Source: Planctomycetia bacterium
GTDB taxonomy: Bacteria > Planctomycetota > Planctomycetia > Gemmatales > HRBIN36
Assembly (NCBI GenBank): GCA_016795155.1
Contig: JAEUIE010000057.1
Location: 1-64,000, forward strand
Length of the DNA: 64,000 bases
Direction: 5' to 3'
Shown here: positions 1 to 8,885 of the stretch, one piece after another
Layout: the number at the start of each line of letters is the position of its first letter
Position numbering within the stretch: position 1 is the stretch's first letter
Notes under the pieces: model-generated
The model's input: only the letters and a program-made list of their open reading frames with translations
Databases searched by the model: none
What the model was told of the DNA's origin: nothing
Translations under genes and position numbers: made by a program

Positions 1-310
1 GGGAGGCGGACTAACCTGCCTCCCCGCCTGGGTACGCGGCCACCGACGCGTCCATCGTTTTGTGCAAGCCAAACTTGTCCTTACAGCACTCAAACGGCAC
101 GGACAATTAAGGACTTACGTTGCATGACGCAAAAAGCTCTGAAGTCCTGGGCTGTAGCCGGTAATCCTTTCAGGATCATCTTCGCTATGGAAGCTCACGA
201 TAACCCTTCCAAATCACCTTTTAGTTCTTTTTGCGATCAACAGTTTGCTTGCCTGACACCCCCAAGTATGGCAACATAGAATAGATGCATCTCTCAATGG
301 GTAATCTTCC
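1..310. other. Intergenic stretch at left edge
   Basis: No convincing coding frame, RNA gene or repeat is seen here. It should contain the promoter of the exported protein that starts at 311, but I could not place -35 and -10 boxes with confidence. The first 30 bases may be the tail of a feature outside the window. Confidence 0.4.
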
Positions 311-1276
311 ATGAAATCTGCCTCGTTAACCTTAGTCGTGTGCCTGATGAGCATATCCGGTGAACTTTCCGCTCAACAGCCTCCAGCAGCAAACACGGGG
401 GTTATTTCGGTGCAGGGCACAGCGGAGATAACCAAGGTTCCCGAAGTCATTCGCGTGATGATCAAGCAATATGGTAGAGGCAACGATCAGGAATCAGCCA
501 AGGCTGCTCTGGTTGCTGCAGAGAAAAAGCTGATGACCAGGTTGAACGAAGCTGGTGTCGAAGTCATCGTCTCCCATGCCGGGCTTGCCATGTCGTCACA
601 GAATCTGATGAACCGGTATCGCAACATGGCCAGCATGCTCATGCAGCGGCAGATGGCTGCAGGGGGCGGAAATGGTGTTCCAGCGGAAAAGCAGAACCTC
701 AGTTACCTGGAACGCTATCTGACTATTGATCTGAAACCCAAGAACAAAACCAAGGAACCACTCGCACTTCTGGCGGACTTGCAGGAACGGTTCCGCAAAG
801 ATTATCAGGACGTCAGTGGCATGACCGATGCCTTGCCTAAGGATGACAACAACGATAACCGCAATGACATGAATCACTATCGCAATGACATGTCCATGTT
901 CAGTAATGATGTCAGGTTCCAGATTGCAGCCCGCATCACCCGCGAAGACCGCATCAAACTGTATGCGGAAGCCATGAAGAAGGGAAAGTCGCTGGCACAG
1001 GATCTGGCCCAGGCAGCGGAAATGCAACTGGGTGGCATTCAGACCATCAGCAGCAACTTCAGTTCGGTCAATAACGTTTACTACACCGGTGGCGGTTCCA
1101 TGCGCTATGTCAACTCCAGTGGTGAAACTGCCCGGTTCCCGTTCAATCTCAAGGAAGATGGATCGGAATCGGTAGCAGTGCGTGATGCCACCTCCAATTA
1201 TCAGAATGCAACACTGGAACCACTGATCTATCAGATTTCGCTGAACATCAGTTTCAAGCTGGAGCCTTCGAAATAA
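311..1276 (+). CDS. Exported SIMPL/DUF541-family protein
   Basis: A 321-residue protein with an N-terminal signal peptide (about residues 1-21, hydrophobic core, cleavage near LSAQQ). It is followed by the start typical of the SIMPL (DUF541, YggE-like) family: GVISVQGTAEITKVPEVIRV, then a helix rich in Ala and Lys. The middle (about 110-205) carries a low-complexity Met, Asn and Asp insert, so the protein is longer than the usual 230-250 residues. The family acts in the envelope; YggE is linked to oxidative-stress protection, but no biochemical activity is established. The last 23 bases overlap the convergent gene at 1254-1649. Confidence 0.72.
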   Translation: MKSASLTLVVCLMSISGELSAQQPPAANTGVISVQGTAEITKVPEVIRVMIKQYGRGNDQESAKAALVAAEKKLMTRLNEAGVEVIVSHAGLAMSSQNLMNRYRNMASMLMQRQMAAGGGNGVPAEKQNLSYLERYLTIDLKPKNKTKEPLALLADLQERFRKDYQDVSGMTDALPKDDNNDNRNDMNHYRNDMSMFSNDVRFQIAARITREDRIKLYAEAMKKGKSLAQDLAQAAEMQLGGIQTISSNFSSVNNVYYTGGGSMRYVNSSGETARFPFNLKEDGSESVAVRDATSNYQNATLEPLIYQISLNISFKLEPSK

Positions 1277-1649
1277 GCTGCTGCAGGGCTTGTGAAGGTG
1301 TCAGGTTGAGCAGCAGTTTGCCTTCCGTTTGCCAGACTTGGTTGAGATAGAAAAACACGGCAGTTCCCATTTGTGTCTGCACTTCGCCTGGCTCGCACTC
1401 TACATCATCAAGCAGACAGTACCTGGCTGTCACTCCCACCAGAGCCATGGGAGGAGCGTTGCCAACTTCCGGCACATGCAAGACAGGTTCAGTAAGCCAA
1501 TCGACATTCAGCCATTCACGGGCCTGGTGCAGATTTCCCGTCATGAGATGTGAAGTAAACAACTGATAGAGCAGCACTTCCTGTTGCATGAACTGTTCCC
1601 GCAGGCGTGACCGGAACAGATGCAGTCGAAATCGCGTCCATAGGTTCAT
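1254..1649 (-). CDS. Hypothetical protein
   Basis: A 131-residue protein of no family I recognise. It is Gln- and Leu-rich and predicted mostly helical at the N-terminus, with a basic first 20 residues and no signal peptide or membrane segment. The frame is convergent with the SIMPL-family gene and overlaps its end by 23 bp. It is the longest sensible frame in the gap between that gene and mtnB, and its residue mix looks like a real soluble protein. The ATG at 1649 has only a weak GAGA ribosome-binding signal. Confidence 0.6.
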   Translation of the reverse strand: MNLWTRFRLHLFRSRLREQFMQQEVLLYQLFTSHLMTGNLHQAREWLNVDWLTEPVLHVPEVGNAPPMALVGVTARYCLLDDVECEPGEVQTQMGTAVFFYLNQVWQTEGKLLLNLTPSQALQQLISKAPA

Positions 1650-1720
1650 GCTGGTTTATCTCGGAACTGCTTCAGTTCGTAAAATAGGTTCGTTCATTTG
1701 ATCTGCCAAGGCGATAGAGA

Positions 1721-2347
1721 ATGATACCACACAGTACGGAAAAGAAGCAGTTGATTGATATTAGTGCATTGTTCTACCAGAGGAACTGGTCGGTAGGCAC
1801 TAGCAGCAATTACAGTTTGAAATTGCGTGACAAGCCACTTCGCATCCTGATTACTGCCAGTGGAAAAGATAAACGGGCTTTAACGATAGATGATTTTGTG
1901 GAAGTGAATGAATCCGGACAACCGGTGCAGGATGGCGCAGCCCGGCCTTCGGCAGAAACCATGCTGCATGTGGTTGCACTGCAACAGCCTAACATCCAGG
2001 CTGTGTTGCATACCCATTCAGTCTGGTCAACCATTCTGAGCACTCGATCTTTGAAGCAGGGCTTTGTTGAAATATCCGGCTTCGAAATGCTCAAAGGCTT
2101 GGAAGGAATTGCTACGCATGAAACATCAGTCCGCATCAGAATCTTTGAAAATACACAGGATATGAAAGCTCTTTCGGCTGAAGTGCAGAAGATACTGCTC
2201 GAATGTCCGGAGGAGTTGCGTTATGGATTTCTCCTTCATGGCCATGGTTTATATACTTGGGGTAAGGACCTCTTCAGTGCACGCAGGCACGTCGAGATAC
2301 TGGAATTCCTCTTTGAAGTGCAAGGCCGCATGCTCTCGATGCAGTGA
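1721..2347 (+). CDS. mtnB: Methylthioribulose-1-phosphate dehydratase
   Basis: A 208-residue class II aldolase-fold protein. MtnB removes water from 5-methylthioribulose-1-phosphate to give 2,3-diketo-5-methylthiopentyl-1-phosphate in the cytosolic methionine salvage pathway. The zinc-site motif HTHSVWST lies near residues 97-104, the GHGLYTWG motif carrying a further His lies near 173-180, and the usual N-terminal start with a Trp-Ser-Val-Gly-Thr-Ser-Ser-Asn segment is present. The length fits the family. It is the first gene of an operon with mtnD and mtnC, which makes MtnB more likely than other aldolase-fold enzymes such as fuculose-phosphate aldolase. Confidence 0.93.
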   Translation: MIPHSTEKKQLIDISALFYQRNWSVGTSSNYSLKLRDKPLRILITASGKDKRALTIDDFVEVNESGQPVQDGAARPSAETMLHVVALQQPNIQAVLHTHSVWSTILSTRSLKQGFVEISGFEMLKGLEGIATHETSVRIRIFENTQDMKALSAEVQKILLECPEELRYGFLLHGHGLYTWGKDLFSARRHVEILEFLFEVQGRMLSMQ

Positions 2348-2355
2348 GGTGAACC

Positions 2356-2943
2356 TTGGCGGTGATAACCGTACCAGCACAATCCCGACGCATTGAAGGT
2401 GAAGACGCCGTTGCTTCATTCCTGATGCCTTACGGCATTCGTTATGAACGCTGGCCTCTGGAAGATCGCTGCGATCCCGATGCGAGTAGCGAAGATATCC
2501 TGGCAGCTTATCAGCCTGAGATCGACCGCCTAAAAACTGAGGGTGGTTTCGTGACAGCGGATGTCATCAATGTTACGCCCGATACACCGCACCTTGAAGA
2601 AATGATCAACAAGTTCAACAAGGAACACACGCATTCGGAAGATGAAGTGCGGTTCGTTGTCAAGGGCAGGGGGTTGTTTCACATCCATCCTCAGGATGGG
2701 AACGATGTATTCAGTATTGAAATGATTGCAGGCGACTGGATCAGTGTGCCTGCAGGTACGAGGCACTGGTTTGATTTCTGCAACGAGCGAACCATTCGTG
2801 CCATCAGGCTGTTTCAGGATAAATCAGGCTGGACGCCTCACTATGTTGAATCGGGCGTGCATGAGGCATATCTGCCTGTCTGCTGGGGACCACAGTTCGT
2901 TCCTTCCGAACAAACCAAGGTAAAATCTGTTCTAAGCTTATGA
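2356..2943 (+). CDS. mtnD: Acireductone dioxygenase
   Basis: A 195-residue cupin enzyme of methionine salvage. It cleaves the acireductone 1,2-dihydroxy-3-keto-5-methylthiopentene with O2; the iron form yields the methionine precursor 4-methylthio-2-oxobutanoate. The metal ligands are visible in HTHSEDEVRFV (His-X-His and Glu), with the last His in PAGTRHWFD. The start is a TTG at 2356, eight bases after the mtnB stop, preceded by GAGGTG. The next in-frame Met is residue 24, too deep to be the start. The gene ends in an ATGA overlap with mtnC, which indicates translational coupling. Confidence 0.94.
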   Translation: MAVITVPAQSRRIEGEDAVASFLMPYGIRYERWPLEDRCDPDASSEDILAAYQPEIDRLKTEGGFVTADVINVTPDTPHLEEMINKFNKEHTHSEDEVRFVVKGRGLFHIHPQDGNDVFSIEMIAGDWISVPAGTRHWFDFCNERTIRAIRLFQDKSGWTPHYVESGVHEAYLPVCWGPQFVPSEQTKVKSVLSL

Positions 2944-3692
2944 TTTCATTTTCAGGCCGTGGAATTCTGCTCGACATTGAAGGAACGATCTCCTCGCTTT
3001 CTTTTGTACGGGATGTTCTCTTTCCCTATGCCCGAAAAAGGCTCGCATCATCGTTGCGCAATCTCTGGAACGATCCAGCCATGGAGCGCATCCGCCAGGA
3101 ATTGGCAACACATTATGGGGCAACCGATTTCGATACGTGGACGGGTGGCCCCGGCATGCCGCCTGAGCATCGACTGGCTCATATGCGTTCTGCTATCTAT
3201 GCACTGATGGATGCTGATGCCAAAGTCGGCCCCCTCAAAGAGTTGCAGGGCTTGATCTGGCGTTATGGCTACGTGGATGGAACTCTGCGATCCCATGTCT
3301 ATGGCGAAGTGCCGCGTGTCCTGAAAGAATGGAAACAGCGGGGTATGGATGTTCGAATCTATTCTTCGGGTTCAATCGAAGCCCAGAAGGTCTTTTTTGA
3401 GCATGTTGATATCGGCAGAACGGAACCTGCAGATTTTACGGGCTATTTTTCCGGCTTTTACGATACCAGCACTGGTCCCAAAAAAGAAGCGGCCAGTTAT
3501 TCCAGAATCGCTGCTGCCTTTGACTTGCCTGCCGCGCAGATTCTTTTTCTGAGTGATGTGACTGCTGAACTCGATGCAGCGCGTGAAGCAGGCATGAAAA
3601 CCGCCTTGATGCTCAGACCTGAAAACGAGCCGGTTACCAGTACTCATGATCATCCGGTTTTGAATTCTTTCGATGATGTCAATCTTCTCTGA
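2940..3692 (+). CDS. mtnC: Enolase-phosphatase E1
   Basis: A 250-residue HAD-superfamily enzyme that enolises and then dephosphorylates 2,3-diketo-5-methylthiopentyl-1-phosphate, giving the acireductone used by MtnD. HAD motif I is seen as LDIEGTISS near the N-terminus, where the first Asp is the nucleophile. Motif II is YSSGS near residue 141, the Lys motif is GPKKEA, and the acidic motif IV is FLSDVTAELD. It overlaps mtnD by four bases (ATGA) and shares one base with ppc (TGATG), so mtnB-mtnD-mtnC-ppc should be one transcript. Genes for MtnA and MtnK are not in the window. Confidence 0.94.
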   Translation: MISFSGRGILLDIEGTISSLSFVRDVLFPYARKRLASSLRNLWNDPAMERIRQELATHYGATDFDTWTGGPGMPPEHRLAHMRSAIYALMDADAKVGPLKELQGLIWRYGYVDGTLRSHVYGEVPRVLKEWKQRGMDVRIYSSGSIEAQKVFFEHVDIGRTEPADFTGYFSGFYDTSTGPKKEAASYSRIAAAFDLPAAQILFLSDVTAELDAAREAGMKTALMLRPENEPVTSTHDHPVLNSFDDVNLL

Positions 3693-6583
3693 TGCATGCT
3701 TACTCCGATTCAAGAAAGACTGAATCAGCCATGTCAGCATGTTTGGGCTTAAGTTCCTCGCAGGTTCATGTTTCTGCATCCCTGGGGCAGGATCTGGTAC
3801 TGATCGACCAACTACTCGGTCAGGTAATAGCCCAGCAGCATGGCCGCGAACTGGTTCAACTCGCTCAGGCTCTCTACCAGGATCAGGGTGACCCTGCATC
3901 GATGGTGTCACGTTATCCCCAATTGGCTGATCCGCTAATAGTTCAGCGGATTCTGCGCCTCTATGCCTTGCTCTTTCAACTCTTTAATACCGCAGAACTG
4001 AAAGAGATTATCCGCGTTAACCGCGAACGCGAACTGCAGTCCTGCACCAAGCCTCGTGCTGAATCGATTCGTGATGCTGTCCAGCGGCTTAAAGCTGCCG
4101 GGCTATCAGCTCAACAAGTTCAGGAATTGCTCTTCAAGATCGAACTGGGCCTGACCCTGACGGCTCACCCAACCGAAGCTCGCCGCAGAGCCGTTCTCGA
4201 TAAGCTGCACACCATTGCCGGTTGGTTGCTCGAACATGGTCAGCAGCACGCACCGCTCAATCGTCTCGATCTGCCCATGAACACTACCGGCCTGGCAGAG
4301 CGCGAAGTGCTGCGAAACCTCATGGAACTCTGGCAGACCGATGAGCTGCCCACCACCGATGTCACCGTGCAGGATGAAACCCGCAATGCACTCTACTTCC
4401 TGACGGAAACAATTCTCGAAGTAGTTCCCTGGCTGCACGATGATCTCAGAATAAACCTGACAGAAGCCTATCCCGGATATAACTTCCAGTTGCCTGCCTT
4501 CATCACCTATCGTTCCTGGGTGGGTGGCGACCGTGATGGCAATCCCAAAGTCACACCTGAAATCACCTGGCAGACGTTACTCCGACATCGCCGACGCATA
4601 CTCGGTTGCTACCTGAAACAGGTTATCGAACTCCAGGGCGAATTGACTCAGAGCAGCAGGCTGGTGCCCTTTGGCGATGGTATCAGCCGATCGCTGCAGA
4701 AAGATGCACATTCACTGGCCATCAGTGAGCATGCTCCGTTTATCAAATCACTGCATGAACCACTGGTTCACAAGCTGAAGATCATGGAAAGACGGTTGCG
4801 CGCCACGCTGCGTCATGCCCGTTCCATTACCCGGGATTATCGAGGCGGTCCTGCGTATAAACCACCTGCTCCAGCTTATGGTTCGCCAGCAGCACTGTTG
4901 CATGATCTCGAAATCCTGCAACAGAGCCTGCGTGAAGTACGGGCAGACATGGTGGCGGATTTCGGCCCATTGTCACACCTGGTAACCCAGGTAAAAACCT
5001 TCGGCTTCCACCTGGCTGCACTCGATATTCGTCAACACAGCAGGGAACACGAGCAGGCGCTTGACGAATTGTTCACTGCTGCCCGGCTGCTTCCTGAAAA
5101 GCAGGTATACAGTTCCCTGAGTGAAGAAGCCAAGGTTGAACTCCTCACCAGAGAACTCAGCAGCACCCGCCCTTTGCTCGAAAGAAATTGGCGAGGTTCA
5201 CCTGCCACCCATAAAACGCTGGAAACCTTTAGTGTCATCCGCCATGCACATCGCCGACTGGGGCCGGAAGTCATTCGATCTTATGTCATCAGCATGACAC
5301 ATGGCATCAGCGACATTCTGGAAGTGCTGTTGTTGGCAAAAGAGCAGGGTCTGGTGCGGTGGAAACAGGTTGGCGATGAATTGCAGTTTGAAAGCGACAT
5401 TCATGTTGTGCCGCTATTTGAAACCATTGAAGATCTGGACCGTTCAGCGGAACTAATGCGCAGTTTGTTTGAACATCCGCTGTATCGGCAAAATTTAGCC
5501 GGGTGCGACTGGTTCCAGGAAATCATGCTCGGCTATTCAGACAGCAGCAAGGATGGCGGCTACCTGGCTGCCAATTGGGCATTGCATGCCACGCAATCAG
5601 CATTGGCACGAGTGTGTCATGAGGCTGGCGTCACTCTCAAACTGTTCCATGGCCGGGGTGGTACCGTAGGTCGTGGTGGTGGCAGGGCAAATCGTGCCAT
5701 CCTGTCTCAACCACCAGGCAGCTTTGACGGAAAAATTCGTGTTACCGAACAGGGTGAAGTGATTTCATTCCGCTACGGATTGAAGCCCATCGCCCATCGG
5801 CATCTCGAACAACTGGTGCATGCAGCGCTGGTGGCCACCGAAGAACAGAAAATACAACCTTTGGCCCAGGGAGGCTGGGAGGAAGCCACTTCCCAGTTAG
5901 CCAAGGAATCAAGGCGTTGTTATCGTGAACTGGTTCATGAAGACCCAGACTTCTGGACGTTTTATTCTCAGGCAACGCCGATTGCACACATCAGTCGCTT
6001 GCCGATTGCCTCCAGGCCGGTCTCCCGTTCGAGTGCCACCCTGACCAGCTTGGATGAACTGCGAGCCATTCCCTGGGTCTTTGCGTGGGTGCAGAGCCGC
6101 ATGGTGTTGCCAGGCTGGTACGGCTTGGGAACAGCACTCGAATGGTTTGCTGCACAAAAACCTGCTAATGAATCGCTGCTGAAGGAAATGTACCGCGAAT
6201 GGTCTTTCTTCCGAACCGTCATTGACCATGCCCAGCACGAGTTGCTAAGAGCTCATCTGCAGACTGCTGCCTGGTATGCTGACCGTGTACAACCTCCGGA
6301 AGTCGGCCAGAGAGTATTCAACAAAATAGAGGAAGAATATCGTCGCACCAGGGACTGGGTGCTTAGGCTCGCCGAGAAGCGGGATCTTTCAGAATATGCC
6401 CCTGTCATGCGGCATGTTGTCGATTTTCGAAATCCTGCCGTGCTGCCGCTGAATAAACTACAGATACTGGCGATGAATGAATCGCTGCGTTATGCTGATT
6501 CGCCAGCCGAGCAGAAGCCCTGGCTCGATGCGGTACTTCTCAGCATTGCCGGGCTGGCTGCAGCCATGCAGAGCACAGGCTGA
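3692..6583 (+). CDS. ppc: Phosphoenolpyruvate carboxylase
   Basis: A 963-residue cytosolic enzyme that carboxylates phosphoenolpyruvate with bicarbonate to form oxaloacetate. The hallmarks are present: LTAHPTEARRR with the catalytic His near residue 160, the active-site GGDRDGNP, the Lys-containing GYSDSSKDGGYLAANW near 612, and the FHGRGGTVGRGGG loop near 654. The length is in the family range. The extreme C-terminus is close to the usual NTG ending (QSTG here). ATG 3692 is coupled to the mtnC stop, and an alternative ATG lies at codon 14. Position in the methionine-salvage operon is unusual and suggests co-regulation only. Confidence 0.97.
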   Translation: MHAYSDSRKTESAMSACLGLSSSQVHVSASLGQDLVLIDQLLGQVIAQQHGRELVQLAQALYQDQGDPASMVSRYPQLADPLIVQRILRLYALLFQLFNTAELKEIIRVNRERELQSCTKPRAESIRDAVQRLKAAGLSAQQVQELLFKIELGLTLTAHPTEARRRAVLDKLHTIAGWLLEHGQQHAPLNRLDLPMNTTGLAEREVLRNLMELWQTDELPTTDVTVQDETRNALYFLTETILEVVPWLHDDLRINLTEAYPGYNFQLPAFITYRSWVGGDRDGNPKVTPEITWQTLLRHRRRILGCYLKQVIELQGELTQSSRLVPFGDGISRSLQKDAHSLAISEHAPFIKSLHEPLVHKLKIMERRLRATLRHARSITRDYRGGPAYKPPAPAYGSPAALLHDLEILQQSLREVRADMVADFGPLSHLVTQVKTFGFHLAALDIRQHSREHEQALDELFTAARLLPEKQVYSSLSEEAKVELLTRELSSTRPLLERNWRGSPATHKTLETFSVIRHAHRRLGPEVIRSYVISMTHGISDILEVLLLAKEQGLVRWKQVGDELQFESDIHVVPLFETIEDLDRSAELMRSLFEHPLYRQNLAGCDWFQEIMLGYSDSSKDGGYLAANWALHATQSALARVCHEAGVTLKLFHGRGGTVGRGGGRANRAILSQPPGSFDGKIRVTEQGEVISFRYGLKPIAHRHLEQLVHAALVATEEQKIQPLAQGGWEEATSQLAKESRRCYRELVHEDPDFWTFYSQATPIAHISRLPIASRPVSRSSATLTSLDELRAIPWVFAWVQSRMVLPGWYGLGTALEWFAAQKPANESLLKEMYREWSFFRTVIDHAQHELLRAHLQTAAWYADRVQPPEVGQRVFNKIEEEYRRTRDWVLRLAEKRDLSEYAPVMRHVVDFRNPAVLPLNKLQILAMNESLRYADSPAEQKPWLDAVLLSIAGLAAAMQSTG

Positions 6584-6597
6584 TTCAAGGATGTCGT

Positions 6598-7131
6598 ATG
6601 TACCTCATTTTCGGCACTTCCAACTACGGCAAAACGGATGAGCTTCCCGGGCTGTGTTACGTCGCGACCGAATTCTTTCACGTTTACTACGTTCCCATCA
6701 TTCCGCTGCGCAGCCTGCTAATTGTGGAAGGTACCAATGAAAAGCAGTTCAAGAAAATTGAAATGAGTGGCAAATCGGTCATGCTGACCTACCTGCGTGG
6801 CATGGCCGGCGTCGGAGCGTTGATCTGCACTGTCATCTTTGTGGCTACCTATTTTCAGCTTTTCAACTGGCACAAGGACAAAGCCCTGGCTGATAACAAA
6901 TGGTACTTCCTGGCCGCCGGCATCATTGGCTGGGTGTTACTGGTGCTTTCCTATCTGTGGATGAAGCCACACCCGGTTCGGGCATTGGAACTGGCAAACA
7001 TTCTGGGCATACCCATGGACAAAGTCGTGGATCTCTACGTTAACGATCCACGAGTCGAAATGATGTTGAATGAGCCACAGGATGCCACTGCTCCGGTTGA
7101 TGATTTTCAGCCACCTGGCCAGTCTAAATAA
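6598..7131 (+). CDS. Two-helix membrane protein, unknown function
   Basis: A 177-residue protein with two predicted membrane helices (about residues 73-92 and 105-122) linked by a short Lys/Asp-rich loop. The N-terminal stretch (IFGTSNYGKTDELPGLCYV to FHVYYVPIIPL) resembles the layout of zinc-ribbon membrane proteins of the zf-ribbon_15 type, but the cysteines are missing, so zinc binding is unlikely. It starts 14 bases after ppc on the same strand and is probably the last operon gene. Its end overlaps the convergent DinB-fold gene by eight bases. Confidence 0.7.
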   Translation: MYLIFGTSNYGKTDELPGLCYVATEFFHVYYVPIIPLRSLLIVEGTNEKQFKKIEMSGKSVMLTYLRGMAGVGALICTVIFVATYFQLFNWHKDKALADNKWYFLAAGIIGWVLLVLSYLWMKPHPVRALELANILGIPMDKVVDLYVNDPRVEMMLNEPQDATAPVDDFQPPGQSK

Positions 7132-7615
7132 CAACCGGCTTCCCCAGTTGCCTCCGCGCCACTGCAAACTGTCCGGCATGCATCATCGAATGGCTGGCGA
7201 TCAGATTAAACATATCTCCCGTTGTCTTGAACATCTTCTGCCAGTTGGCTGGTGCAGGTTTGTCGAACTCTTCAGCAGACAGCTTGGCAACCGTATCCTT
7301 CACGTTCTGTCGGCTCTTCTTGTACAGATCGACATATTCCTGCTTGGTGTAAAACTGCTTGGGATCATTGTTTTCGATCTGCTTCTTGTCATGCTTCTCG
7401 TCAAATCCTTCAGGAAGTTTGATCCCGCTGCCGGGCACCAGTTGGTCCATCAGCCGTTGCTCTGAAGAAATCAGGTGCCCCAGTTGCCAGGCCAGATGGT
7501 TGCAACCGGGGCCGGGGCGTGTCATGAGATCAGCGTCGTTCAAATCGTTCAGATAGGCCTTCATGATCATGTCTGTCAGATCGACGTGCGAACAGATCGC
7601 TTGCTGTGCGGTCAT
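7124..7615 (-). CDS. DinB-fold (DUF664-like) protein
   Basis: A 163-residue four-helix-bundle protein of the DinB/YfiT superfamily. These proteins often bind a metal with three His and include thiol-dependent transferases, but many have no known substrate. The pattern seen is His in NHLAWQLGHL, a central Lys-rich helix and a C-terminal SHSMMHAGQFAVARRQLG with His pairs. I chose ATG 7615 because AAGGA lies eight bases upstream; a longer frame back to 7771 would add 52 unlikely residues and run into the divergent gene's leader. It is convergent with the upstream membrane protein. Confidence 0.8.
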   Translation of the reverse strand: MTAQQAICSHVDLTDMIMKAYLNDLNDADLMTRPGPGCNHLAWQLGHLISSEQRLMDQLVPGSGIKLPEGFDEKHDKKQIENNDPKQFYTKQEYVDLYKKSRQNVKDTVAKLSAEEFDKPAPANWQKMFKTTGDMFNLIASHSMMHAGQFAVARRQLGKPVVI

Positions 7616-7773
7616 GATATATTCCTTTTGTGAGAGGGTTAATAAAAGTGTATTTGATTCGGTGCACTGAACCAGACCGGCCATTCCCACTAAACTGTTG
7701 ACCCTGAACCGTGCAAAGGTATCATCGGTAGTGACGGCTGTTCGTTCCCTCCTCTTCAAAGGGCCATGCACTC

Positions 7774-8685
7774 ATGGGCAAGAAACTCTCGATTGGCAGT
7801 TGGGCTTTTGTCTTCAATCAGGAAACCGTGCTCGATTTTCACACAACTCTGCACAAGCTGCAGCACATGAAGTTCGATGGCATCGAACTGGGCAGTTTCG
7901 GCTCACACCCTACGCCTAAGTCGCATCCTACCAAAGCCGACAGGCTCGCGCTCAAGAAGGAAGTGGCAGATCACGGCCTGGAATTCTCCGGCATCGCTGC
8001 TGACCTCTGGTCGTTCAAGCCCATCAGCAATGAAGATGCAGGCCCCTATCTCTCAGCGTTCCTGGGCTATTGCGAATTCGCCCGCGACCTGGGCATGGAC
8101 ATGATCCGCGTGGATACCGGCGAAACTCCTGATGTCTTCGAGAAAAACAATCTCGATCCCAAGGTTGGCATGGAACGCCTGGCAAACACCTGGGACATTG
8201 CCTGCAAGATGGCTGCTGACCATGGCATGAAGGTCAGTTGGGAGTTTGAGCCGGGCTTTGCGTTCAACAAGCCTTCGGAAATCGTCAAACTGGTCGATGC
8301 GGTCCGTGCCAAAGGCCACAAGACCTTCGGCGTGATGTACGACAGTTGCCATGCCCACATGGTGGCAGAAAAAGCAGCGATGCAGCCCGGCGAAAAAGAA
8401 ACTGTTCCAGGCGGAGCTTTGGGGCTTTTGAAAATGCTCGAAGGACGCATCAACCACATCCACCTGATTGATTCCGATGGTTCACTCAACGAGCACAAGA
8501 CCAGCACTCATAATCCATTTGGCACCGGCCATCTGAATTTCGATGAACTGCTGCCCGCCATTGAGAAAGCAAATATTCCCACCAAGTGGTGGTCCATCGA
8601 CCTCTGCTTCTGGCCCGATGCCTGGACTGTAACCGCCCAGTGCAAGAAGTATCTCGACAATATGCGTGCTAAGTACGCAGCTTGA
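7774..8685 (+). CDS. Sugar phosphate isomerase/epimerase-like TIM barrel
   Basis: A 303-residue protein of the xylose-isomerase-like TIM-barrel (AP endonuclease 2) superfamily. Family signs are the N-terminal SIGSWAF, KFDGIELGSFG, the acid/His-rich barrel strands (KVSWEFEPGF, GVMYDSCHAH, INHIHLIDSDG) and a C-terminal KWWSIDLCFWPD. These provide the Glu, Asp and His residues that normally bind a divalent metal. No signal peptide is seen, so it is cytosolic. Planctomycetes carry many such proteins and the substrate cannot be told from sequence alone. Its promoter must lie in the 158 bases shared with the divergent DinB-fold gene. Confidence 0.82.
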   Translation: MGKKLSIGSWAFVFNQETVLDFHTTLHKLQHMKFDGIELGSFGSHPTPKSHPTKADRLALKKEVADHGLEFSGIAADLWSFKPISNEDAGPYLSAFLGYCEFARDLGMDMIRVDTGETPDVFEKNNLDPKVGMERLANTWDIACKMAADHGMKVSWEFEPGFAFNKPSEIVKLVDAVRAKGHKTFGVMYDSCHAHMVAEKAAMQPGEKETVPGGALGLLKMLEGRINHIHLIDSDGSLNEHKTSTHNPFGTGHLNFDELLPAIEKANIPTKWWSIDLCFWPDAWTVTAQCKKYLDNMRAKYAA

Positions 8686-8692
8686 TTATTCT

Positions 8693-8717
8693 CCCTTCTC
8701 CCCTGGCGGGAGAGGGG
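8693..8717. repeat. REP-like G/C-rich hairpin
   Basis: A ten-pair stem (CCCTTCTCCC with GGGAGAGGGG, one G-T wobble) around a five-base loop, followed by a G-rich tail GGGGGTGAGGGGG. This layout resembles dispersed REP-type intergenic repeats of many bacteria. It lies eight bases after the sugar isomerase stop and may act as an mRNA end. Only one copy is in this window, so the repeat assignment rests on resemblance. Confidence 0.5.
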
Positions 8718-8768
8718 CTGGGGGTGAGGGGGTAGATTGAGTTAGACGTTGCGTAAATTCTTTATGAG

Positions 8769-8797
8769 CCCACATCAATTCCATGAATCGATGTGGG
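8769..8797 (+). terminator. Hairpin, possible terminator
   Basis: An interrupted palindrome: CCCACATC pairs with GATGTGGG, an A-C mismatch follows, then ATTC pairs with GAAT around a CAT loop. TATTTTCATT follows on the plus strand, a weak T-run. It lies between the sugar isomerase and the large secreted protein and could end the upstream transcript. Confidence 0.45.
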
Positions 8798-8885
8798 TAT
8801 TTTCATTCCCGAATGAATTCACCTTGACCAAAAATGACACTTAAGCTGAGATAGGCACGATGGATGGCCTCAAGGAGGAGGTTTC

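Noticed and set aside
7616-7771. Longer start for the DinB-fold protein
   Set aside because: The added residues are not family-like, and a good ribosome-binding site sits right before ATG 7615.
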